From NCBI RefSeq assembly GCF_902459465.1, contig NW_022985705.1, positions 124,001-188,000 of the forward strand: 64,000 nucleotides of DNA, given 5' to 3'. Positions 1-22,200 of the stretch are shown here, piece after piece. The position numbers were made by a program, and so were the translations under genes. The number at the start of each line of letters is the position of its first letter. Positions within the stretch are counted from its first letter, which is position 1. The notes under the pieces are model-generated. The model ran no database searches and had not been told where the DNA came from. It saw nothing but the letters and a program-made list of their open reading frames with translations. This DNA is from Asterias rubens. Lineage: Eukaryota > Echinodermata > Asteroidea > Forcipulatida > Asteriidae.

Positions 1-60
1 ATTGCTTTGGTTTGCCATTATTATGTCATTATTTTTTTTTTCCCTAAATGTCGTTGCTAT

Positions 61-2116
61 TAAGGCGCCTTGTCAAAACCTCCAAGCTGTTCCATTCCGC
101 GTGCATTTTGCGGGAGTCCGCGGATTTTTGTAACAAAAGAACCCGTAGCAACCGGGCATGTCCACGGCCACCACGGCTCATTTACATGTCAATAAACATG
201 AATATTCCGGGGGCTCCGCGGAGCGACCGGTCGGCCATTGTAAGGTCCAGCTTGTGAGCTGATCGGCGGAACTGCGGAGGAACGTAGGTGGTTAACAATG
301 GTTTTACCTTAATTTGCAGATTAAAAAGCAAAGTAAGGGTGGATGTGTAACTAAAATCCATTTCCTCCAATGTGTGATTTTTAAGACTTGGTTGGGCCTA
401 CATTACCAAAACATGAATTTTAAAAATGGTTGTCTTTATTCCCGGATTCGACAAAAGTTCCAGGCTACGTGCAAACTCCGTTGTAAGCTAACCCTCTAGT
501 CACTGCACCGCCCGAGTTTCTGAAAACCAATTTTTCAAGATTCTTGCAGTAAACAACTGGAATCGTAGTTCAATTTTTAAAAGATAGCTTAATATTTATG
601 CACATTTTTTTACCCTTTTGGTAATGATTGTATAAAAGTACAAGCTCCCATTGGGAACAATAATCGGCTCTCGAATATTTTTTTGTAAGGATAAAATGGA
701 CACAATAGCTTTTCAAGGCTTTTATCTGGCTCAATGCTCATACTAATTAAATGCGAAGGCGTTAGTTTTCGACAATATCATCATTAATGATGAATAAATA
801 CAGTTTCCGTTGTGTTTACTAATTGGTATGAGCTAAATTATTTCATCGAAGCTAATGACGATGAAATAATTTAGCTCATACCAATTAGTAAACACAAAGG
901 AAACTGTATTTATTCATCATTAATATTGATATTGTCGAAAACTAACGCCTTCGCATTTAATTAGTTTGAGCATTGAGTCAGATAAAAGCCTTGACAAGCT
1001 ATTGTGTCCATTTTATCCTTACAAAAAAAAATTCGAGAGCCGATTATTGTTCCCAATGGGAGCTTGTACTTTTATACAAACATTACCGAAAGGGTAAAAA
1101 ATTGTGCATGAATATTAAGCTATCTTTTAAAAATTGAACTACGATTCCAGTTGTTTACTGCAAGAATCTTGAAAAATTGGTTTTCAGAAACTCGGGCGGT
1201 GCAGTGACTAGAGGGTTGTCAGAGTATCCAGTGGACAATTTTAACTGTTCGTTCTTACTTTCCAAGCGGAAAACATTGGTTTCTTATTAATAAAATCCCA
1301 AGTCACCGTCACCAATAAACAAATCTACACACCTGTGCGAGTGTGTCTCCATGTCAAAACAACCAGATAGTCTGGTTTGTCCAATGTCTGGGGGGGGGGG
1401 GGGGAGCCACAGTTTTAGAGACCGATGTTTCTATTGGCTGTTGAATTTAAATATAGCGCGCAACGAATGTTTTCATTGGTCGATTTTGCCCTACTGCCAG
1501 AGCAGCATATTGTATTCAACATCATGGAAGAAAACGTTAAGTAGTCGCGGCGGCGGTGATTTCTTATTAATTTAGCATCGTTTTTCTTGCGGGAAAATCG
1601 ATTAAATGTGAATGGTTTCAAGTTAAAAATCAATATTTTTGTATCAAGCATAAATGTTGCAAATTATGCTTCGCAAATTGGATCGCAACATTTGAGATGC
1701 ACTTTTTACAATTGCATAGCAAATCATCAAAATTGCATCACAAATTGCGATGTATACAGGCGAAATCGTTCCCTGATTATCACAAGCGCTGGATGGTGTA
1801 ATTGTCTTGTCGGTGCGGCCTGTCCGCTTCCAGGAGGATGTTATTCATGAGTAAAAAATGTATTGTTCTGGAAGAGCACGGCCGGTCCGCGTCCAAGCCG
1901 CTGATATGACCTGAAAATACAACTTGTTTATTCATGAGACTTATTGTTATACTAACAATAGCGCCTGGCAAGGATAGCTCATTAACTTCGCCGCGCTTCA
2001 ACGCACATGGCCGTTCTTCCGCAGACTGTCCGAGGTCCTTAGCAACGGCGGTATTTGCTGTCCAGTCCGCAGACTGTCAGCGGAGGAACGCCCGGGAGGT
2101 TTTGACAAGGCGCCTA
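61..2116. mobile_element. Outer inverted-repeat element enclosing a large palindrome
   Basis: A 22-base end at 61-83 (TAAGGCGCCTTGTC...) recurs inverted at 2095-2116 (...GACAAGGCGCCTA). Related GC-rich blocks with GCGGAGGAACG lie inside each end (about 270-285 and 2080-2090). Between them sits the 490-1217 palindrome. I see no transposase-like reading frame, so this looks like a non-autonomous DNA element. The exact termini and target duplication are not resolved. The 1230-1780 part holds a G-run at 1390-1405 and CCAAT/TATA-like sequence without a credible gene. Confidence 0.55.
490..1217. repeat. 0.73-kb near-perfect palindrome (hairpin)
   Basis: The arms at 490-848 and 859-1217 are both 359 bases and are inverted copies with scattered mismatches, around a 10-base spacer. 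The outermost arm bases read AACCCTCTAGTCACTGCACC and return inverted at 1198-1217. A transcript would fold into a very long hairpin. Confidence 0.9.
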
Positions 2117-2137
2117 AGTGGGAATATGGAAACGTGA

Positions 2138-4057
2138 GAATGTTTGACTGAGTTGGTCATTGATGTTGCAAGATAATAATGAAAGAAAAAAACAAAATGA
2201 ACACATTTTGTGTGTGTGTGCTTTCAGATACATAAAAAGGGCTACAGGCCTGAAGTGTTTTTTTTATTTGAGTGAGAAATTGCCTCTTTCTCCAAAACTA
2301 CGCTACTTCAGAGGGAGTTGTTTCTTACAATGTTTTAAAATAATATAAACAGTTCTCCATTGCTCGTTACCAAGTTAGTTCATTTTTATGCTAACAATTA
2401 TGTTAAGTACTTACATCACCGAATTTAAAGTGCGCCTTTTTTAAAGGATACAAAGCGCTAGGGATAATGCAACCAAAAACCAAAAGAGAATAATATAAAT
2501 AATAGTAAGCAAAAATATTAGAAGTGACGAAACAAAAACACATTAGATGGAACGATTAAACAAATGTTTCATACTATAGTTACCAATGGGGTAAGATTGT
2601 GTGGGTTTCAAAATAATAATTTACAAATGTTATTTTACCTTTCAGAGCGGCTGTGCCAAATAGCACCAAGAGTGCTAGAGTTGTCAGATCAGGTGCCATT
2701 ATTATTCCGAAGGGTGTTAGTTTATCAGAATATCACAGAACCACGGCAGAATCTCTGTACCACACTGTATGCATTACAAAACATAATGGTAGGCTTGCCG
2801 CTATAATTGCATGGGGATGTCGACTTCGTGATTTACTTCAAATTACCGTGCCAAGTACAATGTCAGAATATATTGATCACTGAGTAATGCTGGTGCCGTG
2901 CGGCTGTTAAACGATTTTAATTATCTTCAGCAAAATCGATTGTTTTCGTTTGACGATCAAAGGCTATAGAAGATATAGTTTTATTGAGCCACGTATCATC
3001 ATTTTCTTGGCACCAGCACCAAGGTTATAAGCTTGCCTTTTAGCTTGCCATTATGCAGTCGCGTTGAATGACTTTGTGTGATGGCTAAAAATGTTCTATG
3101 CAATAACTTATTTTATGAATGGCTTGGATAAGATTTGATGTGGTGCACATTCTTATTTCATTAGAATTGCCATCCTCAAAACTTTTCCTGTTTTTTTTTC
3201 AAAGGATATTCCATTTTGAATCGGTTTAGAAGAATAAATAAATTCCCTTGAAAATCACTTCGATAGTGGCAAGTTCTAAGTGCATTTGAAATCCCCCATG
3301 AGGGCGTTTGTCTGCTTCACTACAGCAAAACGAAATACTTTTGGAACTTGGGGCATGCGGCAGTATTTGGAGTGTATAATTTCCTTATGCATAATAAAAG
3401 TTTTATTAAATTCTGACATGGAACTTTACCGATCATCACTTAAAGCCATTGGACACTTTCTGATTAGAACAAAAATTAAAAGTTCAAAGATACAGAAGGG
3501 ATTTGCTCACGAAAGACTTCCCTTGAATTATTATTCCATGAAATGCTTTACTTTTTTAGTAACCATTAAAAGAAGAGGGCGCTATATCAGTCAATAATAA
3601 GAGCCGTATATCGGGACGATTAAAAACCACGATCACACAATTGGAAGTACGATTATTCCCTCGCATTTCAACCCGCTCAAAAATGCCGTAGAATTCGTTG
3701 AGCATACACTGTTACAAGTCTATGTCGTCCAAGTGCATGCTGATGTCACGACAAAGGACTGACCAAGTTTAGGAAATCAGCTGACACAGCCCCATTCCAA
3801 CTGGTACCTAAGCATAACAAAGCAAAAACACACATACTTACAGCATTGCACCATGCTAAATAGAACAGCCTACGAACCGTTCCACGTTCACGTACATAAA
3901 CAAGTCCTCTGTACACGGAAAACAATTCTTGAAAACATCCATTTCTTATGAAATGAATCGTTTTGAATAAAACAAGTATTTAAAAACTCCTGGTTAATCA
4001 TGTTTTATCATTTAGGGTAAAATCTGCTGAGATACTTTGATTTGAAGAATTCATTAT
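2138..4057. other. Gene-poor stretch with repeat fragments upstream of PABPC
   Basis: No gene is recognised here. 2150-2420 is one arm of the family with TGGACACTATTGGTAATT ends (see 25834-26219). 3439-3590 is a fragment of the family with TTAAAGCCATTGGACACTTT ends (see 10791-11164). The rest is AT-rich and unique-looking. Confidence 0.5.
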
Positions 4058-4124
4058 GACGTCACGCGGATTGATATTGGCTTGACGTGTTTATAAAGGA
4101 AGCAATGCCATTTTAATTTCCTCT
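4058..4124 (+). promoter_or_regulatory. Predicted PABPC core promoter: CRE, TATA box, 5'-TOP-like start
   Basis: A consensus CRE (TGACGTCA, 4058-4065) lies 26 bases upstream of TATAAAG (4092-4098). A pyrimidine run starting with C (CCTCT from 4120) lies 28 bases downstream of the TATA box, where initiation is expected. Vertebrate PABPC1 mRNA is a known 5'-TOP message. The start site is inferred from spacing and motif. Confidence 0.5.
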
Positions 4125-4322
4125 ACAACATTGACGCGGAGTGGTTGTGTGTGCAGTGAATACGTTCACACAACCCCATTTAAAATAAAACGTTCCTTTG
4201 GAACATAAAAAATACAAAAAAAGTTTAAAAGTAAAAAACCAACAAATAAAAAAAGTAAAGAAACTACTGTGCTTGCTGCAGACGAGGAAACTACGGGATT
4301 TTCAGCTTATATACGTGTAAAC
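4120..4322 (+). other. Predicted non-coding first exon of PABPC (5'UTR)
   Basis: The exon would run from the TOP-like C at 4120 to a strong donor (GTAAGT at 4323-4328). It would be spliced to the pyrimidine-rich acceptor at 5737-5738, 20 bases before the PABPC start codon. It contains no ATG. Its middle, 4201-4265, is strongly A-rich. Confidence 0.5.
4201..4265 (+). promoter_or_regulatory. A-rich leader tract, candidate PABP autoregulatory element
   Basis: The stretch is mostly A with short oligo(A) blocks and lies inside the predicted 5'UTR of the PABP gene. In mammals, PABP binds an A-rich sequence in its own 5'UTR and represses translation. The position and composition match that element; binding is inferred. 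Confidence 0.5.
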
Positions 4323-5302
4323 GTAAGTCACATATGGAACTGATAAATGAAACTGAATGAAAATTTGCCAAGCACGTCGTTGGTGTTCACGTGTGGCGAA
4401 TGACGAGTAACAATTTCCCCGAAACGTGCTTTCATTTTTGGTGTGGTACAAAAATGGGTTATAATTCCGTGTCTGACTGCCACTTTTTCATTTATAACGA
4501 AATAAAATTATATCTTATTTACTGAACATCATTGCTTAGGCGTTGAATGAGTCGTTGATTGAGGACACTTATTTTTTTCTTCTATCTAATAATATTATAA
4601 AAATGTAATGTGATTGTGAGAGAGAAAGGCAGCGGCCGCGGCGGCGGCGGGAGGGTAGAATGATTGCGCAACTTAACTGTCATGTGATTCATGTTAGTGC
4701 CCCATAAAAATAAAAAATTAAACATTTATTATAGCGTTACTTAGTACTAGTTAGCGGTAGTAATACAAATTTACATGTATTTTATACTTGGGCTTACAGG
4801 CCTACAAGTACAATACAATACATGTCAAGAGTTTGATTCCTTTATTTTCTTTTTATAGCCTAATAAAGCCCTAATTTTAATTTAAAATTGTTTTATTTTT
4901 ACTTTGCCAGGAGATGTACAGCTTAGTCATGATTTGCCTGCTTTAACTTATTGTTGCGTAGGTCAAAATAGTTGCTTTAACTGCAGTGCAAGTGCAATTA
5001 TTGCATTGCATAGTATATAGTGTATACTTCACATTTCATACTACACAAGTTCAATATTTTATTGTATCCTCTGCTTACCTTGCCTTTTTCTTTGAATTGG
5101 AAAAAAAATAATGATGCCATATATCAACCGATGCCCTAATTATCTTTATTTGTTTTTATTAAGTATGCAAACATGTATTAAAACTTGATGAACATTGAAA
5201 TGTTCAAACCACACACCCATCTTCGATGACTTCAACTGGCCCCATTTGTTTTGAGTTTTTCCAGTTTTCACGGCAAACAAGAAAGCATGGTTTCCCTGTG
5301 AA

Positions 5303-5432
5303 GCCATACTAAAGATGTTGTAAAAGTAGAATACAATGATCTACACAAACATGCCTCGAAATTGCACGGTTTTCCTTTAACCTCTATGACCAACACGGTC
5401 GGCCATTTATGGGAGTCAAGTTTTTGACGTAT
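5303..5432. mobile_element. Fragment of the GGAACACGTTGCC palindromic MITE
   Basis: Carries the inner part of the family best seen at 57000-57385: a GTTGTAAAAGTAGAATACAA block, then a CACGGTCGGCCATTTATGGG block. It lacks the second arm. It lies in PABPC intron 1. Confidence 0.6.
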
Positions 5433-5453
5433 ACTAATTAGACTGGGTATTTC

Positions 5454-5615
5454 CTGCTGAAGTAAGTTTATGAGTTCTCAAAGATTTAGGACAGTCCTAC
5501 CTTAGGACTTGTCCTAGGAGATATAAAAAACGAATGGCTAGTCCTAAGTTTGGACCTGAAATCGTCCTAACTCGAGATAAGACTAGTCTTAACTCTTTGT
5601 GAAATCCACCCCAGG
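5454..5615. mobile_element. MITE rich in TCCTAAG/CTTAGGA
   Basis: Repeated inverted TCCTAAG and CTTAGGAC words, ending in TTTGTGAAATCCACCCC. Similar elements occur at 27765-27915, 50203-50352 and 54030-54180, each with a terminal TTTCAC(A/G)AA motif. Confidence 0.5.
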
Positions 5616-5752
5616 CCTAGTAATGTATGGAAAAATTTGGCCATTGTAAAAAGCCGAAGTGCGTGTCGTAATGATTATGGACTGCACTTCAAATTTAATA
5701 AAATCATTGACATTGGAGTTTCTCTCTTTCCATTACAGAACAAAACCAATAA

Positions 5753-16031
<10,279 letters not shown>

Positions 16032-18510
16032 TAACAGCAAGAAGCGCACCACAGCAAGCATGTACAACCCTTCATTCATTGGCTTTCTGCCTACACTTGC
16101 GTTCTCAAGAATAGTCGCTGTAAATACTAGCTTGGATCAGACACAAGATGGCATTCTCAATCATCCCAGCATGGATGCTATCATCCTTGATTGGGATGAT
16201 TGAATATCCAATGGTGGAGTCTAACCAATCCAAAATAAATCAGAATCTATAAGCTTCCGACACAGGCGGAGTGTAAAACACCCAATCAAGTTGTCATCAG
16301 TCAGTGACATTTAGACATATTCACACCGATTGTCACCATTTGTACAGGCATTTTTCAAGTTTCTACAGATTGTCTGGTATTGAATACTTTGCAGTGGATT
16401 TGGAGATTTCTGCATTGTGCATGGAATTTTACCTGTTTCAGAAATGTTTTTTGAAATGGGAGTAGCAACTTGAAAAATGACGGTCACTAAAGCATTTGAA
16501 ATGATCCAGATTGCAAGTTGTTCAAATTCGTCAGTGATTATTTGTAGAAACATACTGTAAAGTGTTTACTTCCTTTATTCATCGATCGATCGATTAATCA
16601 AGCGTCAATCAATCAATCTTCGGTACTAAGACAGGGATGATATGGTTGGCCCAAGTTCAAGTGAATATGCCCAGTCTTAGCATTATGTCTTGTGAAAGTG
16701 CTAAAAGGAAAGTCAAAGAATGGAAAGGTTTCATGTTGGGGGGAAACATTTCGTCGGTAAACATTAAGTAGATTTAGCAGAAGAACACTAAAAAAAAAAT
16801 CAAAAAGAACAAAAAAATAGTAAAATTGTGTGAAAAGGAAGTTGAGAAAAAAAAATTTTTGCAAAAAATTCTTCAACAAGCCAAGCTGCTTGGAAAGACA
16901 AACAAAAAAATCGAAAGAAATGTAAAACCAACAAAAAAAAAGAAAAAAAAACCACATTAAAAAAAAGCAAAATTCAAAATAAGGTGTTATCAATAGAGGG
17001 CAGTGTATCGAGAAAGAGACGACAAACGACGAATCCTTCAAGATTTCAGTGAGAGCAAAAAAATACAAAAAATAAAACAGTACAAACAAAGAAGAGATAA
17101 TCAACTAATTAAGCTGCACCAGTTGTAATGGTGTCTAAAAAAGAAAAAAAATATCTAATAAAAACGGAAAAATAGTCTTAAAAATGTTACAAAAATGTAA
17201 AACAGTTAAACAAAAAATGTTGCAAATTTATTGAGCAGATTGTTGCGCTTTCAATTATTATTTTTTGCTGTAACATCGTTATTTTTTATTCTGAGACTTC
17301 TTTAAAAAGAAACATGTTTGCGGAACACGTTGTTGAATTGATCTACGTATCGTACAGATTTGAAAAGGTAAATTTCCCCAAAGTATTCCATCAAAAGTTT
17401 CGGACAAGATGTCGAAGTATAGTGACAAAAATTAAGTTGACATTAGTTCATGTTGGTTATACTTGCTGAAACGAGGACAACAATAGAAATACCCTAGCAA
17501 GATAAACCCGTCAAAACCGTTACGGTGACCTCTTTGAACATTTATTTTATTTTAATTGCTTTAAGAAAACAATATGTTTTAAAGACGTGATAAATACTTC
17601 CAACTACATGTACATGTAAATGTTTTTAGTGAGAGCTTAAAATGTTGTTCCTTTTTTGGGAGTTGCGTAACGAGGTCCCACTACAGGGCCTGATTTAACC
17701 CAGCTGTTCAGTGTAAAATGGGAGTTTGAAAACAATAATCCGTGGCCCCTTCAGAACAATGCACAGGGCGGGCAAATGAACATTGCTCTTTGACCTCTCA
17801 TGGATAGCGCTGTACTCTAATAACGTCATGTGCACAAGGTCTATTACATAGCTGTTTAAGATGGTAACCATTTTCTGCTTAAGCAGATTAAGCTGTCCCT
17901 TATTATGTCACTCCCCCTTATGTAATCCCATCCTTTTATGTTTTTTATTTTAAATTTATTTTAATTTTGCACAAAAATATGGGAGAACTAGACCTGCAAC
18001 AGACCTGAACTGAAGCGGATGAACTGTTCCAACTAGTATTGTTTTTCTTCTGGTAAACCTCATGAATTGTAACATCTGGGAGGTACCGAGTTTAGAACTT
18101 GAAAAACATGTGCTATGCGGGAAACTTTCAAATTGTCCAAATTTAATCTCATCCAAGGTTTGTGGGGTAAACACTGTACCTCTATGAAGTAGCCTTAAGT
18201 GATTGCTCAACAGTGATGTTGTAAAGTTCAATTTTGGGACTAAACTTTCAACTTATTCTGTGCATCACTACAATGCCAGTTGCATGGTTAAAATAATGAA
18301 ATGTTTGTACATGTATTTTTTTTTAAGGCAAATAAGTAATTTCTTGTATAAGAGCCTTTATAATACAATGTACAATTATCCCTAAAATTGTGCACATTTT
18401 TTATGCTTTGTTCAGATTAAAAATAGCTGCTGTTATTTTGTTATGTTTTTGCTTTTTTTGTTTTGGTTTTTAAAAAGTCAAAGTTAATAAAGTAAGCTTG
18501 TTTTCACCAC
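16032..18510 (+). other. PABPC 3'UTR and polyadenylation site
   Basis: About 2.5 kb follow the TAG stop without another gene. AATAAA at 18486-18491 is followed by a T/G-rich stretch and is the likeliest poly(A) signal. Features inside: an 11-bp hairpin stem (16158-16168 with 16192-16202) and a long A-rich tract (about 16786-17220). The 3' end is inferred. Confidence 0.5.
16786..17220 (+). repeat. A-rich tract in the PABPC 3'UTR
   Basis: Over 400 bases on the sense strand are made of oligo(A) blocks separated by one to four other bases. Frames open on the opposite strand here are low-complexity Phe/Leu strings and are not genes. In the mRNA this would offer many possible PABP-binding sites. 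Confidence 0.7.
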
Positions 18511-19244
18511 AGTTACCGAGTATTAGGTGATTTTCTTTCTTGTTTGAACTTTAATTTTATTTAAATTAATTACAAACTCTATGAAAATAAATAATATAAA
18601 ATAACCAGATTTTATCCTCGCCTATAAATTAAATGAAAGGCACATGGCCATTCAAGGTGATTGAACTAGGGCCAAAGTTCATGGTTAGATTAGTAAACTT
18701 GCCCAGTCCCTCCGATTAATACTTGAATTTTGATCCAGATGTTTGTGCGACATTATTTTCTTTCTTTACGATTCTCTATCTCTGCAATCCGCATATAATT
18801 ATACACAAACAAATTATTTATAAAAATATAAAATTTAGTTTCTAAATGGCTTAGAAATTAAGTTTGTGTACAACACTACAAACATTCTTATCCAATCCTC
18901 TTCGGCAACCCTTCTGTTTACAATAATTATTATTACCCACCGTTTCATATGGGTTGCCGTTGGCTATTTTTACACAACTATCAACAATGACTCTTTGGAG
19001 CGATGGGGGCTCAAATTGTTATCAAAATTGCAAGAAAAATAAAGACAGTAAAACGCCCTTGTTACACAAAATGTGTGTGCTCTCTTAGATTCAAATATTA
19101 ATTTAGTGTGAAACTACCTCATTCTATTCTACGTAACTTTAAGAAGGAACCGTTTCTCATAATGTGTTTTACTATCAACAGCTCTTCGTTACTCGTTACC
19201 AAGTACGTCGACCAAAATATTTGTTGAGTAATATATAAGTTGAT
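18511..19244. other. Convergent intergenic stretch between PABPC and GRL gene 1
   Basis: AT-rich, with no coding signal. A minus-strand AATAAA (18556-18561) would fit the 3' end of the receptor gene, putting both 3' ends within about 50 bases. 19130-19215 resembles part of the TGGACACTATTGGTAATT repeat family. Confidence 0.4.
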
Positions 19245-22200
19245 TTAAATGAGCAGTTCTCCTCTGTAGTCTAGTTTCTGGTTTGTAATATTCTGACCGA
19301 GGAACACACTGATTGCCGACAGAATAATCGTAAAGTTATGTCCTTTGCTTTCTTCGTGTATCTCTGCCGAGAAGGCCAAAAGGCGATCCCAAAAAGCCTC
19401 ATGGCGACAGCTCCTCTGACGCGAGAGGGCGTAGTTAAACTGAACCCACACGTCGTCGATGTTGATGCCGCCGACTGCAAGTAACGGTAGAATGAGCACC
19501 AAGAATTTCTCATTAAAGATAACGATGTTGATTAATAAATTTTCATTGGCGAGATACATCTTTGTCCCGCTGTAGACTTCGTAGTTCCATGTGATATGGA
19601 CGGTGATTCCTAGCACGGCTGAGGCCATGATGAACGGCATCAGGAATGTTAGCACACGCCTAAGCAGGCAAAACTCGTGGTTTATCTCTGCTATGCGACG
19701 CCTACACAGGGCAAGGTTTCCTTCGTAGCGTTTGATGAACACCAGGACAAGGTTAAACTCTGCTGTTAAAGCCATGCGCATGACCAGGACATAGTACCAG
19801 AAGCATGCGAAGAGTGGAAGCCCAACAACCGACGTGCCAATGATCACCACAAGCTTAAAGAGTGTGAAAGCTAACTCTCGTCTGGCCGTTGTTGGAGTGT
19901 AACTCTGTTTGTTATCCATCGCGGCACTGAGAATTTGAATACCGTTCAGAACATGCAGAGCATTAATTGCCAGAATCCAGACGGTGGTAAAGAATAGGAA
20001 CAGCACACCAGGTAAACGGAACTGTGTACCAGTTAAACTCAACAGACGCCTAGCAATGTAGTCTTGATGAAGCACTTGCCACCAAGAGCTGTTTTTCTTC
20101 CCTGAGGCCCGGTGGATATACCGCATGGTGTTTGACACAGTGCAGATCAGAGCAACCTCGAGTAGTATGGCTTCATATGATAAGACAGACAGGAGATGTG
20201 TGATGTAGCGGAATATACCCCAGAACTTGATCATATACCAGAACAGTGCGACTATGGTACACACAAGGAACATCAAGATGGGAAGGTTGGCCAGAATGCC
20301 ACACGGGGCACTGTTCAGTCGTTCTGGAACTGAAAACAAAACATTGGTTTTACACCAAAAATGTGCACCAATAAAAAAACCACACTGCTGGCACTAGTGG
20401 AAATGCGTCATTTTCGGGTATGACTAGAACCATGTATTTAAAACCACCTGGATACAAACCACACCCTTCTTATTTGTCCACCCGATATATAAAGATTCGG
20501 GTCTCGACTTTATATCAATTTTTTAAAGCTACTTCCCCATTATTTGTTATCACAAAAAGTTAAAGTCCCAAGTATCGTGGCCCTTCAGAGGGCTTGTAAA
20601 CGCTAACGTCATGGGTAATAATAGTTTTCTCCGAAGTGCAAGGCCATGTGGAGTAGTAGATTGGACCATTCTATTTTGAGGAGGGGGGGGGGGCATAAAC
20701 ATGACTCTATAGCGGCAATGATATAGCACGCTTACCAGCTTTAGTGAAATCGTTTATCGCTGCCCCGTTGGCGTTCCATAGGACACTCCTGCACACGGCA
20801 CAGTTGCCGTCTTCTTTTGATTCTCCATCAGTGACGTCATCTCTCTCGGTGTCCGGTTTTTTCCCTTCACCAGTTTCCATGTCAGTAGTAGCAGTGTCGA
20901 CTGCCATGTGGAAACCTGTAATGAAATTATCAAACAAATTTGGAAGGCTATAGATAATCCCCCTACTCGTACCTAAGAGCTGAATTGCGAAGGGTACGCG
21001 GCTACAACGTGTCCGAGAAGCAGGTTTGCAAGGGTGCCTTCGTAGGCAGCCAGCCACATCAACCCATTATGACCACGGAGCACAGCCACATCGAAATGAA
21101 TGACCCGATGGTCTGGAAACCCTCGTTGCACAGCAGAGAGTCAACGCACGGTAGCACTGACCGGGTATCGAACCAGCGTCACATTGGTTGAGAGGCGAAC
21201 GCTTTACGCTCATGCCAATAAACACTGCCCCAGTAAAGGCAATTTTGGATTAGAGATTCAGCGTAGAGAGTGATGCAATGCGTTATGACCTTCAGCCAAA
21301 CTTCTCAAATCCAGACTTCCTAGCTGTAAAAAAGTCCTCATTGTGAATTTTTGTTATAGTAATGTTGTTAACTTTTAGCACTTTACCACCCACAGGCGCC
21401 CGTACCGCCCGCAACCGCCCTCGAAGTTTGACAAGTTGTATTACTTAACATAAGACTAAAACACAGCAAACAGTCTAAGAGCGTGATCTCAAGATGGCAG
21501 CAGTCTAAAATAGTACAAGGTCCCAGTAAGAAAAACAAAACCAATGACAAACTTGAGGCGTGTACATTGGAGCCAAAACGAACAACATAATATTAACTTC
21601 ATGGTTTTTTTTTTACAATCGAGGTTTAGAAAATGAAATTCTTCAAAAACACAAACTCAAAGTAAGCTCACGGCAAACGGCTGGTCAGTATTAACATGGT
21701 AATACAATTCAACTGAAATATTGTAAAAATGTTTAGTCTTGCATATTAAAATGAAAATAGAATGACTGAAACAAAACTTAATGAGAAGAAGGACATCGCG
21801 TGTGTACGACATCGAACTTATAATGCATGTGTGTATACAAAAAAAAAACAATGTTTGAGCTCCCTTTTCAATGGTTTGAGTGGTTTAGGGAAACGCGTGA
21901 TTTTAATGCGTGTTTTACGTATGACTGAATTATTTTATTTGTGCTGAAATTGCCCGGGAAAACCTACACTATGAAGCCACCGTGGTCAAGTGTTCAGATT
22001 AAAGGATGTGCAATAACGGTGTTGGGTTCGAATCCTACCAAACTAACCACTGATTTCACCACCCACCTCACAATGACTATAGAATTACGTCGTCGTCTAG
22101 TTTACTGATTGACAGTGTCTTGATTATTGCAACTCATCGTAGGAACGTTAAACCAATGTTGTTTTGTATGAAAAAGAATGGATGTTGCCAGCTTGGTTTT

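Noticed and set aside
1351-1850. Possible promoter and short gene with CCAAT and TATA-like words
   Set aside because: The first ATG after the TATA-like sequence opens only five codons, and longer frames show no family features.
16613-17104. 163-codon minus-strand frame
   Set aside because: It is the complement of the A-rich PABPC 3'UTR tract, giving Phe/Leu/Tyr low-complexity sequence with no homology or splice context.
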